DNA of 17,490 nucleotides from Deltaproteobacteria bacterium RIFOXYA12_FULL_61_11 (GTDB lineage Bacteria; Bdellovibrionota_F; JAHFAK01; YA12-FULL-61-11). The stretch lies in contig MGSU01000014.1 of NCBI GenBank assembly GCA_001799195.1, positions 1 through 17,490 of the forward strand. Reading direction: 5' to 3'. This document shows positions 7,580-14,626 of the stretch, one piece after another; the stretch's first letter is position 1; the number at the start of each line of letters is the position of its first letter. The position numbers were made by a program, and so were the translations under genes. The notes beneath the pieces were generated by a model. It was given only the letters and a program-made list of their open reading frames with translations. It was not told the origin of the DNA and did not search any database.

Positions 7580-8986
7580 TCAGAAGTTGCCGAGGCGGTT
7601 GAGCATGAAGGGATACACGACTTCGGTGTTACCCCCATTCTTGGCCATGGGGAACATCCACTGCTGCACGCGGTTGATCACGCAGTTCTCGACCTGGGGA
7701 TTGTTCATGGAACTGGAGGAGTCCCTCTTTACCCATAACACTTTGCCAGTGTGCGAGATCATGAAGTTGACCGTGACCTTGCCGGAGAGGTTGGGAAAAC
7801 GCTGGAGTTGCTTCTCGTAGCAGTATCGGATCTCCGAGAGGTGCTTGTCGACGACCCGACGGATCTCTTCCTTCGAGAGTCCACCGACGATCTCGGCCAA
7901 TTCATCCTCGATCTTGACCTCGAACTTGCCCTTCTTCCGCTTGCCGGACATGTACAACCCGAGGTTATCGCCCCACGGCTTGCCCGGCACGCCGCCGCCG
8001 TCGACTTTGGCAATATCGGTGGTGTTACCGTCGAGCCCGCCCCCGACGATACCATCCGCATACCCCATCAGAGCACCGGCACCGTGACCACCGCCCTTGC
8101 CCCCGCCCTGGCCGAAGCTGCGGGCGATATTGCCCATGTTCGCTCCCTTCCCGAGCAATTTGGTCAGGCCTGGCGACCCTTTGCCCCCACCTGCGAGATA
8201 GGAGAGGACCCCGGATTGGGGTTTAGGTGGAGCCTCGGTGCTCGGTCCACCGGCCTTGGCCCTGGCGATGTTCTTCACCAACTTTTGTTTCGGACCTTTC
8301 CCGCCGGCTCCGTCATCACCCTTCTTGGCGATGCCAGTGTCCTCGCCGGTGCGCTTCTTGGTGAGCTGTTGGGCTTTTTCTTCGAGGCGTTTGGAAATCT
8401 TCTTGGGCTTGGGTGGATTGACGATCAACTCGACCATGCGTTCGGAGAGCAGGGCGAGGTCTTCCTCGGGATTGGTCCCCGGTGGTTTGACCATCAGACT
8501 GAGCGCTGCGCCGATACCGACCAGCAACAGGAAGGAGAACAGGATGAAGACCAGGAAGAACTTGTCGAAGGTGCGCTCGAACTGAGCCACGGGAGGAGGC
8601 TTGGGCACATAGCGGATATCGAAATCCACGGCCTCGATACCCAACCTAGCCTTGGTCGAAGTCTCGAAGCGGTATTGGTGGATCTTCTCCCCGGTATCCC
8701 CGATGCTCTGCTGACTTTGGGTCTTGAGCTGATCGAGCGGTATGGTTTCTCGATCGAAGACCAATTCCCCGGAGAACTCATCGAGGAAACTGATGTAGAG
8801 GTTGTCTCCCTTCTTCTCGACCAGGTTGAGGGTTTCCGGCAGAAAGTCGAACCCCAGGGGGTATTTATTGCGATCCCCCTTGCCGAGGGTGATGTTCTGG
8901 GGTTCCCAGAAGTGGTCCATTTCCAGGAGCTGTTTGTGCCAGCGCATGGAAACGGCGATGACCTTGTTCCCGAGTATCGGATCCAT
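7580..8986 (-). CDS. AgmX/PglI C-terminal-domain protein, single-pass TonB-like envelope protein
   Basis: 468 residues. The N-terminal part (1-130) is a beta-rich soluble domain like those preceding the membrane helix in other AgmX-type proteins; it should face the cytoplasm. One membrane helix spans about 143-166. A proline/lysine- and glycine-rich linker follows (about 167-350, with GGGKGGGHGAG at 295-305), long enough to cross much of the periplasm. The C-terminal domain (about 366-466) starts GGLSKEEIRRVVDKH, then IRYCYEKQL and GKVTVNFMI, and ends near QQWMFP. This is the AgmX/PglI fold, related to TonB C-terminal domains. Cys389 and Cys435 could pair. In Myxococcus, proteins with this domain belong to the Glt gliding machinery; a gliding role here is not shown. 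The ATG at 8986 has GAGGAA about 7 bp upstream. Confidence 0.85.
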   Translation of the reverse strand: MDPILGNKVIAVSMRWHKQLLEMDHFWEPQNITLGKGDRNKYPLGFDFLPETLNLVEKKGDNLYISFLDEFSGELVFDRETIPLDQLKTQSQQSIGDTGEKIHQYRFETSTKARLGIEAVDFDIRYVPKPPPVAQFERTFDKFFLVFILFSFLLLVGIGAALSLMVKPPGTNPEEDLALLSERMVELIVNPPKPKKISKRLEEKAQQLTKKRTGEDTGIAKKGDDGAGGKGPKQKLVKNIARAKAGGPSTEAPPKPQSGVLSYLAGGGKGSPGLTKLLGKGANMGNIARSFGQGGGKGGGHGAGALMGYADGIVGGGLDGNTTDIAKVDGGGVPGKPWGDNLGLYMSGKRKKGKFEVKIEDELAEIVGGLSKEEIRRVVDKHLSEIRYCYEKQLQRFPNLSGKVTVNFMISHTGKVLWVKRDSSSSMNNPQVENCVINRVQQWMFPMAKNGGNTEVVYPFMLNRLGNF

Positions 8987-9027
8987 GCAGGGTTCCTCGG
9001 TGTGGGTGGGTCTTTACAATCCGTTGG

Positions 9028-9288
9028 TCAGAGGTTCTCGGCCGAAGCGTTCATCTCGTCCTTGAAATGCTCCCGGAACTTGATCAAGGGCGGGAGTTGA
9101 GCAGCGTTCCGCGTAATGACGAACGCGTTGATGGGTCTCTTCATGTCCCCGAGGATCTCGGCGTCGTCGAAGGAGTGCTTCTGATCTTTGACGATCTGTT
9201 TCTTCTGAGCGAGCGATTCCCCGCTCAGGAACAGCACCGCGGCGAGTACCGCAAGCAGCGGCAGGAGCAGACAAGTCCGTTTTTTCAT
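9028..9288 (-). CDS. Small periplasmic protein linked to the AgmX-domain gene
   Basis: 86 residues with a classic Sec signal peptide: MKKR, a leucine/alanine-rich core, then SGESLA with cleavage near residue 27. The mature part is about 59 residues and contains DDAEILGDMKRPINAFVI and LIKFREHFKDEM. It resembles, from memory, short exported proteins found beside AgmX-type genes in myxobacteria; a search is needed to confirm this. The open frame reaches up to 9561, but the start at 9288 is favoured by the signal peptide and a GGA-rich site 9 bp upstream. Its stop is 41 bp before the AgmX-domain start, so the two are almost certainly co-transcribed and may interact. It has a single cysteine, inside the signal, so it makes no disulfide. 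Confidence 0.82.
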   Translation of the reverse strand: MKKRTCLLLPLLAVLAAVLFLSGESLAQKKQIVKDQKHSFDDAEILGDMKRPINAFVITRNAAQLPPLIKFREHFKDEMNASAENL

Positions 9289-9320
9289 TCTATTTTTTCC
9301 CGCAACTGAGAACCTCAAGA

Positions 9321-9349
9321 AGTATACTGTAGGCCCAGGAAAAAAACAA
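9321..9349 (-). promoter_or_regulatory. Possible internal promoter for the small protein and AgmX-domain gene
   Basis: On the minus strand TTGTTT (9344-9349), 17 bp, then TATACT (9321-9326, 5 of 6 to consensus). It lies in the 92-bp gap after the lipoprotein gene, about 33 bp ahead of the ATG at 9288. The -35 runs into a seven-T tract. Confidence 0.4.
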
Positions 9350-9380
9350 CTCCAACCACAGAGTCGATTGTCGCGATTCT

Positions 9381-10301
9381 TTAAGGATGGAGGCCCGTGC
9401 CCTCGATCCATAATGTCCCGGGTGGATCTTCTCGGACCATGCCGATGAAGAGGAAGTGGTCCCGAGTTCTCGGTCGTTGTTCCAACGGGCGACGTTCCTC
9501 GGGAGGCACGCCGGAGAAGCGAAACTCGAGCGTCTCGGCGGTAAAATGGCAATCCAGCCAAGCAACCAAGGTCGTAGGGTCGATTTTCTGTACCATGGCA
9601 CGGAAGTTGACCCGTTGGCTGAGCAAACCCTTGCGGTCGAGCAACAGATCATTGCATCCGATGCTCTTGCCGTAACGCTCTCTCAGAGCCTCGTTCTCCG
9701 CTATCGTCTCGGCCAATTGCTCGCGTTGGCGGCGCTGCTGCTGTATCGCCTCGAGGGTCAGGTCCAGACGCTCGACCCGCTGTTCGCTTTCTCGACGCAG
9801 ATGGCTGAGGGGAAACCGTTCAATCAACCGGCGATATAGTTCTCGGGCCCGAAGCACGTTGGCCTCACCGCCGGCTTGTTCTAATCGGGTCGCCGCGGTG
9901 AAGAACGCTTCATCCTGTTCCCGGAGTTCGAGATTCTCGCGTTCCAGGGTGAACGTCCTCTCCCGGCAGAAGGTCAAGAACTCCTGCTGATCCTGTACCC
10001 GTTGTTCGAGACGCCGCTTTTCCTCCAACAAGGCGACCACATCGTTGCCCCCGAGCGTCCCGGCCTGCCGCGACAGTTCAACCTCCTTCCGGAGTTGTCC
10101 CAGAGCAGCCTTGCTGGCGGTCAATTCTTGACGTAATCGACTGATTTCGAGTTCTTTCCGTTGGTTGAGTTCGAGAATCTCATAGACATGATCGTTGACC
10201 CGAGCAGGATCCTCGGGACATCCGGCCAGCAGCCAGGCGATACTCAGCATCGGAAGAGAGAGCACGCCATACCGAGCTTCAGAAGATCGTGATCTTGCCA
10301 T
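9381..10301 (-). CDS. Coiled-coil lipoprotein of unknown function
   Basis: 306 residues from the ATG at 10301. The lipobox LLAGC puts the acylated cysteine at 28, followed by PED, so an outer-membrane or periplasm-facing lipoprotein is likely. A long charged coiled coil covers about 42-135 and a second helical stretch about 180-212. Between them, residues 147-179 (RARELYRRLIERFPLS) look like a TPR-type helix pair. The C-terminal 90 residues are globular, with Cys216 and Cys251. The start is uncertain. The ATG at 10301 gives a proper basic n-region but overlaps the previous gene by 23 bp and has AAGG directly adjacent. GTG 10265 or ATG 10250 would give a shorter signal. The coding frame from the lipobox to the TAA at 9381 is sound. 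It sits between the other exported proteins of the operon. Confidence 0.8.
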   Translation of the reverse strand: MARSRSSEARYGVLSLPMLSIAWLLAGCPEDPARVNDHVYEILELNQRKELEISRLRQELTASKAALGQLRKEVELSRQAGTLGGNDVVALLEEKRRLEQRVQDQQEFLTFCRERTFTLERENLELREQDEAFFTAATRLEQAGGEANVLRARELYRRLIERFPLSHLRRESEQRVERLDLTLEAIQQQRRQREQLAETIAENEALRERYGKSIGCNDLLLDRKGLLSQRVNFRAMVQKIDPTTLVAWLDCHFTAETLEFRFSGVPPEERRPLEQRPRTRDHFLFIGMVREDPPGTLWIEGTGLHP

Positions 10302-11175
10302 CCTTGAACTCGGCATAGTCCTCGAGTTTGTCCGAGAGCCGGAAGGAGAGTCGCAACCTATTGGCATCTTTGCCAATTTCTGGAATTACCGCAATGGAGA
10401 GTTCCTTGACCACACCGGCGATCTCCTCCATCTTCTCCTTCTGCCAGGGGCGCTTGTTGCGCCTAAAGACTTTGTCCTGCCCATAGGCATCGTTCTTGGC
10501 CTCGATCACGACCTCGACGGTGTGACTGTCGTTGCGCTCTCCGTACTGGACCGAGGCAATGGAGAAATCGTCCCGGGTTTTCGGGATGGTAGAGAGGAAA
10601 AGTTCTTTGAGTTGATACGATTTCCAATCCTCGAGGGTGACCTTCGGGTCGTTCTGACCGCGCATCCGCGGAAAATTTTCGGGCAGCAGATCAAGGCGGT
10701 TGTCGGCATAGCTGGCAATGGTATTCAACGTCGCGTAGACTTTGCGTCCTTTGATATTAAGGACATAGGTATTGAAAAAATCGCTGGGGGTATAGGTCAC
10801 CACGAAATCGAACGTGAAATTGCTCGATTCGAGTTGGGGGAGGAAAAACCGCAGCTTGGCCATGGTCAAGAGAATGCGCTCGGCTACCTGCCGACGTTTC
10901 TGGGCCTCGGTGAGGGAGAAGAAGGAAAAATCCAGGATGCGGTAGATGCAGTGGACATTGCCACCGCGATAATAGAGGTCGTCCAGGACGAAGAACGAGG
11001 TCAGGTTGTCGCTGCTGAGGTCCAACCGGATGTTGAGCAACATCCAGTCGATGCGTTTGACCGAGACCTCCCGTTCGAGGTGGTAACTCTTGCTGTTCTT
11101 GTCCAGACTGCGGCGGGCGATCCCCGGCTGGAACATCAGGAGGCCGAGGAGACCGAGGAGGAGGTAACGCTTCAT
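10279..11175 (-). CDS. Exported protein of unknown function, first gene of the envelope operon
   Basis: 298 residues, no family recognised. The N-terminal signal peptide is MKRYLLLGLLGLLMF...GIA with likely cleavage near residue 20. The frame is open 26 codons upstream, but the signal peptide and an AAGG just before the ATG at 11175 favour this start. The mature chain has alternating beta/alpha character, no obvious membrane helix and few cysteines. Recurring features are YTPSDFFNTYVLNIKGRKVYATLNTI (given in pieces: YTPSDFFNTY, LNIKGRKVY, ATLNTI) at about residues 129-155, and a lysine-rich stretch RRNKRPWQKEKMEE (about 242-255). It overlaps the following lipoprotein gene by 23 bp if that gene starts at 10301. 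A role with the downstream lipoprotein and AgmX-domain protein is inferred from the shared operon only. Confidence 0.75.
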   Translation of the reverse strand: MKRYLLLGLLGLLMFQPGIARRSLDKNSKSYHLEREVSVKRIDWMLLNIRLDLSSDNLTSFFVLDDLYYRGGNVHCIYRILDFSFFSLTEAQKRRQVAERILLTMAKLRFFLPQLESSNFTFDFVVTYTPSDFFNTYVLNIKGRKVYATLNTIASYADNRLDLLPENFPRMRGQNDPKVTLEDWKSYQLKELFLSTIPKTRDDFSIASVQYGERNDSHTVEVVIEAKNDAYGQDKVFRRNKRPWQKEKMEEIAGVVKELSIAVIPEIGKDANRLRLSFRLSDKLEDYAEFKDGKITIF

Positions 11176-11213
11176 CGCCTTGCTTGAGGGCCTAGCAGGT
11201 ACACATCCTTCTC

Positions 11214-11242
11214 TGTATACCCGCCCCAGGCCGAGCATGCAA
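11214..11242 (-). promoter_or_regulatory. Possible proximal promoter of the envelope operon
   Basis: On the minus strand TTGCAT (11237-11242), 17 bp, then TATACA (11214-11219). The transcript would start about 32 bp ahead of the ATG at 11175. Matches are 3 and 4 of 6. Confidence 0.35.
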
Positions 11243-11378
11243 GTCAGGGGCACCTTGCGTTAGCGATTTCCTGCAGTTAACCTCGATGCCTCCCCTGTGT
11301 TGCCGAACCATCTGCACGGGAGCGTGGCGCCCCTGGGATGCAACTGAAGGGCATGATAAAACGTAAGAACTTCATACT

Positions 11379-11410
11379 ATTATACATGCAACAAGAGCGA
11401 TTAGTGTCAA
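11379..11410 (-). promoter_or_regulatory. Perfect -35 and -10 boxes with a 20-bp spacer
   Basis: On the minus strand TTGACA (11405-11410) and TATAAT (11379-11384) both match consensus exactly but are 20 bp apart. That is longer than the normal 16-18 bp and in the range of promoters that need an activator of the MerR type. I see no clear dyad in the spacer. Transcription would run toward the envelope operon with a leader of about 200 bases. Confidence 0.35.
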
Positions 11411-11433
11411 TGAAATTTGTTGGTGAGCGGAGG

Positions 11434-11462
11434 TTGCCCTGCGTGGGTATTCTTGGCATGAT
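11434..11462 (+). promoter_or_regulatory. Weak candidate promoter of the surface lipoprotein gene
   Basis: TTGCCC (11434-11439), 17 bp, then CATGAT (11457-11462); each box matches at 4 of 6. It would give a leader of about 35 bases. It was chosen for spacing and position only. Confidence 0.25.
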
Positions 11463-11503
11463 GCACTGAGCTACACACCACAACCTCAACTCACGGTGTT
11501 TGA

Positions 11504-13405
11504 ATGAAGCTTGTGCTGGTGCTCTTGCCATTGCTACTGACTTGTACCAAGGATCCGGCCCCGACCTCACATGGTACGCCCAAGAAAGGGAATGGCGACA
11601 TCCCGGCCACGCTCGTGGATAGGCTTTACTCCGAGGAGGATGTAACCATTGTCGGAGATGGGACCGTGGGCGTGAATTATTCCCAGAGAGAGGTCAATCC
11701 CTGGAGCGGGGGAAGCGGGGAACCGGGAGCAGAGACCGTGTCCGTAGCAATCTTGGAACTCGAACTTACCAGTGGCGCTATCCTTGCCCTTCCGGCCAGC
11801 GCCTTACCCCCAAAACCCCAACTCGAGGCCAAAGACCTCGACGATGAGGCCTTGAACGATGCCCTGGAACAGGCCGGGATCGACCTTGACCTGCCGGGAT
11901 TGATCGAAGCTTCGAAACTCCTCGGAAGAGTGGATACCGCCAGTAACGCCACCTTACTCGCGGCGGTGGAATTTGGGATTACCGGGCAGACGGTTTTTGA
12001 GAATACTGGTGTGGACTTGGCCTTGCCGGCTTCGGCCTTGCCGGCCGCTGCGTTGCCCTCTTCGGCTTTACCGGCCTCGGCACTGCCCTCTTCAGCTTTG
12101 CCGGCTTCGGCGCTACCCTCTTCATTGGTGGCGGAAAACACGCTGGGATTATCTGCGCTGCCTACAAGTGCGCTGCCGGCCTCGGCGCTGCCTTCCTCCT
12201 ATTTCCTCCACAAAACAGGGATTTTGAAGTTCCAAGAGGCAGACAGTAGCGGTGATGTGCAACTTCACGATGTCAGCGAGGATGGCCAACCCTACGATAT
12301 CAGCAGCGATCAACCGCTTGTAGAGGCATTATTGACCTGTTCGACAACTGATCTCGGGCTCCTGGTTGGACGTTGTCCCTACCTTGCGGCGCCAGAAGAC
12401 ACAAGCTCTGATAATGCTCATTTTTCCTGTTCCATCGACGGCCAGTTGGCCTCCCCGAGTTGTCAAATACTGGTCTTTGCGTTTCCTGGAAGAGGATATA
12501 TCCATGCAACTCTCCAGGGGGTGCCGCTGCTCCTGGTGAAAGAGAGAATCGACCTTGATGCCAATACCCCACCGCTCCTTACGATGGCCGAGCACTACAA
12601 GATCGAAGCCGGGGCACAGAGTTACCTCCTGATAGAGGCCGAGGATCCGGATCCCGATCTGCTCAGGGCTTCATGTACCGATTTACCAGGTTATGCTGTG
12701 CTGGAACATCACCGTTTGCTCTTTACTCCTGCTGAAGCAGAGGCAGGGACGAATCTTTCCCTCGAACTCACGGTTTGGGATAACGGTAATCCCAATCAGG
12801 AAGTCACCCAGACCATCACCGTGATGGTCGTGGCTCCTCCCTCACCGCCCGATCCACCGGAAACAATGTTCGATGTCACACCGGATACTGGGGGGACCTT
12901 CTCGTTTCATTCAACCCAACCAGGGGCGACCTTTCAATGCGAACTCGACAAACTGGGATTCGAAGTTTGTGAAAGTCCAAAGAGTTATTCCGGCCTTACG
13001 TTTGGCGAACATACCTTCCTGGTATATGCCATCGACGTTGCCGGGGTGAAGGATCCCTCTCCAGCGAGTTGGACCTGGGAAATTATTCCCACCGATGGTC
13101 TCTTGAACTCTGCACCAAGACTCACCGCCGCATGCGTAACTCAGGTTTATGTAGATTCGACCTATACCTGCCAGGTCGTGTCCGAGGATAGCGAGGGCGA
13201 TACGGTCACGCTCACCCCGGTCGATTTTCCGGGCAATATGATATTGGACCAGGCGGGGCTGATCACCTGGACTCCTCCCAACAGTATGGTTGGAGAGCAT
13301 ACTTTCTCTGTTGAAGGTGTGGATAGCCAAGGCGCGTCGGCCTACCCACTCACAGTAACCCTCACGGTTCTGCCGATGGGCGATGGCGGTGGTCAACCCC
13401 TTTAA
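11504..13405 (+). CDS. Large putative surface lipoprotein with ALPxS repeats and Ig-like domains
   Basis: 633 residues. The short N-terminus MKLVLVLLPLLLTC ends in a possible lipobox, LLTC with Cys14; threonine at -1 is atypical, so lipidation is probable, not certain. Residues 95-232 contain ALPxS pentads (see the repeat entry) flanking a helical segment (about 105-170). Three beta domains follow. One is cadherin/He_PIG-like (about 355-444, NTPPLL and EAEDPDPD). The second resembles the Ig-like repeat with FQCELDKLGFEVCESP and GEHTFLVYAIDVAG (about 452-527, with Cys479 and Cys489). The third is He_PIG-like (about 537-623, SEDSEGDTVTL, GLITWTP). Such domains build adhesive or structural surface proteins. 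There is no catalytic motif. Translation initiation is weak: only GGTG precedes the ATG. Sampled GC is lower than in sucA, so its history may differ from its neighbours. Confidence 0.85.
   Translation: MKLVLVLLPLLLTCTKDPAPTSHGTPKKGNGDIPATLVDRLYSEEDVTIVGDGTVGVNYSQREVNPWSGGSGEPGAETVSVAILELELTSGAILALPASALPPKPQLEAKDLDDEALNDALEQAGIDLDLPGLIEASKLLGRVDTASNATLLAAVEFGITGQTVFENTGVDLALPASALPAAALPSSALPASALPSSALPASALPSSLVAENTLGLSALPTSALPASALPSSYFLHKTGILKFQEADSSGDVQLHDVSEDGQPYDISSDQPLVEALLTCSTTDLGLLVGRCPYLAAPEDTSSDNAHFSCSIDGQLASPSCQILVFAFPGRGYIHATLQGVPLLLVKERIDLDANTPPLLTMAEHYKIEAGAQSYLLIEAEDPDPDLLRASCTDLPGYAVLEHHRLLFTPAEAEAGTNLSLELTVWDNGNPNQEVTQTITVMVVAPPSPPDPPETMFDVTPDTGGTFSFHSTQPGATFQCELDKLGFEVCESPKSYSGLTFGEHTFLVYAIDVAGVKDPSPASWTWEIIPTDGLLNSAPRLTAACVTQVYVDSTYTCQVVSEDSEGDTVTLTPVDFPGNMILDQAGLITWTPPNSMVGEHTFSVEGVDSQGASAYPLTVTLTVLPMGDGGGQPL
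12020..12199 (+). repeat. ALPxS pentad repeat tract (15-bp units, 30-bp higher-order units)
   Basis: Residues 173-207 are seven consecutive pentads of the form A-L-P-[AS]-[AS], broken by ten non-repeat residues, then three more at 218-232. An isolated pair lies earlier at residues 95-104 (11786-11815). Pentads alternate ALPAS and ALPSS, giving a 10-residue, 30-bp unit at 12035, 12065, 12095 and 12170. The copies differ mainly at synonymous positions (GCC/GCT/GCA/GCG; TTG/TTA/CTG/CTA). Confidence 0.9.
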
Positions 13406-13415
13406 TTGTCATTAC

Positions 13416-13473
13416 CCAGGGCGCCTGCCTGGCTAAAGAGCACCTCGGCAGGGGCACACTTCATTGCGCCCCT
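13416..13473. other. Overlapping hairpins after the surface lipoprotein gene
   Basis: Three short dyads follow the TAA at 13405: CCAGG/CCTGG (13416-13420/13428-13432), CCTGCC/GGCAGG (13424-13429/13447-13452) and AGGGGC/GCCCCT (13450-13455/13468-13473). The arms overlap, so the structures exclude one another. No T-run follows, so this is at most a weak terminator. Confidence 0.25.
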
Positions 13474-13578
13474 ATCCGTTGCACCAGAAACCACAGGTGG
13501 AGAGAAAACAGAAAACAAGGAATCCGCGAACAGGTGGGTACTTCCCCGGTCCAGCCCTAGGTCCGGGAGGCTCGCCGG

Positions 13579-13607
13579 TTGACAGCTCCAGGGGCCGTCG
13601 CTATGGT
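13579..13607 (+). promoter_or_regulatory. Putative sigma-70 promoter of trxB-sucA-sucB
   Basis: Perfect TTGACA (13579-13584), a 17-bp spacer and TATGGT (13602-13607, 4 of 6). Transcription would begin near 13614, about 45 bp before the trxB ATG. This is the best-spaced promoter in the window. It also argues against the longer trxB reading frame, whose start (13464) lies upstream of it. Confidence 0.55.
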
Positions 13608-13658
13608 CGCGCACGCGTCTTCTGGGACACCCAACACCCATTCGAGGGGGAACGACCC

Positions 13659-14606
13659 ATGGTAGAGAAGTTGGTCATCATCGGCTCGGGTCCGGCCGGA
13701 CACACGGCGGCCATCTACGCTGCCAGAGCTTCGCTGCAACCCTTGATGTTCGAGGGGTTCATGGCCGGAGGCGTACCGGCCGGCGGTCAACTCACCACCA
13801 CCACCGAGGTGGAGAACTTTCCGGGTTTCCCCGAAGGTATTGCCGGTCCGGAGCTGATGGAACGCATGCGCGCACAATCGCTCCGCCACGGGGCTCGCAT
13901 CGAGACCGCCACCGTGGAGCGCGTCGACCTCTCCACCAGGCCCTTCACGCTGACCGCCGACGGCGCAACGTTCACTGCTCATGCCCTGATCATCGCCACC
14001 GGCGCCACTGCCCGGCGCATGGGAGTTGCCGGCGAGGAGCGTTTCTGGCAACGCGGTATCTCGGCCTGTGCGGTGTGCGACGGCGCCCTGCCCATCTTCC
14101 GAGGCAAACCTCTTGTGGTCGTCGGCGGTGGGGATTCCGCGGCCGAGGAAGCGACGTTCTTGGCGAAATTTGCCTCCAAGGTGACCCTCCTCGTCCGGCG
14201 CGACGTCCTTCGTGCGAGCAAGGCCATGCAGGAGAAAGTCTTTAGCGACCCCAAGCTGGAGGTGCGTTGGAACACGGTCCTGCTCGAAGCTCTCGGCGAT
14301 AAGGCCCTCAGCGGGCTTCGGGTACAAGACAAAGCAACGGGCAAAGAAGACGTCCTCGAAGCGGCAGGGCTCTTCTACGCCATAGGCCATACCCCCAACA
14401 CCGCCTTCCTGCAAGGGCAAGTCCCCTTGACCGAGGACGGGTACCTCCTGACGCTCCCCGGCACCCCGCGCACCTCGATGAGCGGGGTCTTCGCATGCGG
14501 CGATGTGCAGGATAAGATCTACCGACAAGCCATCAGCGCCGCGGGTTCCGGCTGCATGGCCGCTCTGGAGGCCGAGCGCTTTCTGCGCGACCATGGCCTG
14601 GCCTGA
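13659..14606 (+). CDS. trxB: Thioredoxin reductase (NADPH), plant/fungal-like low-Mr type
   Basis: 315-residue flavoenzyme that passes electrons from NADPH through FAD and a CxxC to thioredoxin. FAD-binding GSGPAG lies at 9-14; GGQLTTTTEVENFPGFP at 42-58; the redox centre CAVCDG has Cys137 and Cys140; NADPH-binding GGGDSA is at 156-161. VRRDVLRASK (179-188) keeps the two arginines that recognise the NADPH 2'-phosphate, but valine replaces the usual histidine of HRR. FACGDVQDKIYRQA (278-291) binds FAD; Cys280 replaces the common alanine. CAVCDGA and TTTTEVENFPGFPEGI resemble plant and fungal NTRs more than the CATCDG of E. coli. GAGGGGG is 8 bp before the ATG at 13659. The sucA start is 20 bp after the stop. 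Confidence 0.95.
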   Translation: MVEKLVIIGSGPAGHTAAIYAARASLQPLMFEGFMAGGVPAGGQLTTTTEVENFPGFPEGIAGPELMERMRAQSLRHGARIETATVERVDLSTRPFTLTADGATFTAHALIIATGATARRMGVAGEERFWQRGISACAVCDGALPIFRGKPLVVVGGGDSAAEEATFLAKFASKVTLLVRRDVLRASKAMQEKVFSDPKLEVRWNTVLLEALGDKALSGLRVQDKATGKEDVLEAAGLFYAIGHTPNTAFLQGQVPLTEDGYLLTLPGTPRTSMSGVFACGDVQDKIYRQAISAAGSGCMAALEAERFLRDHGLA

Positions 14607-14626
14607 ACGCTCCGGGGAGGAGGGAT

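Larger units (their letters stand above)
11176..11503. other. Divergent intergenic region, 328 bp, no gene found
   Basis: The longest gene-free stretch of the window separates the envelope operon (minus) from the surface lipoprotein gene (plus). It holds two candidate minus-strand promoters (11214-11242 and 11379-11410) and a weaker plus-strand one (11434-11462). An AT-rich pocket spans about 11351-11420. I found no RNA gene, tandem repeat or convincing small reading frame; the minus-strand frame 11277-11570 runs into the lipoprotein start and has no family features. Confidence 0.6.

Noticed and set aside
7751-9100. Plus-strand open frame of 449 codons opposite the AgmX-domain gene
   Set aside because: It is a shadow. 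The minus-strand frame has a membrane helix, a linker and a known C-terminal domain, and the plus-strand translation has none.
9347-9366. Possible terminator of the coiled-coil lipoprotein gene next to a seven-T tract
   Set aside because: The stem is only ACTC/GAGT (4 bp), too short to be credible; the T-run is better read as part of the promoter region.
11277-11570. Minus-strand 97-codon frame in the divergent intergenic region
   Set aside because: It overlaps the lipoprotein start, lacks a ribosome-binding site I could recognise, and has no domain or signal features.
13464-13658. 65-codon N-terminal extension of trxB
   Set aside because: It has no homology-like features, starts upstream of the best promoter candidate, and the FAD motif stands at the usual distance from the ATG at 13659.
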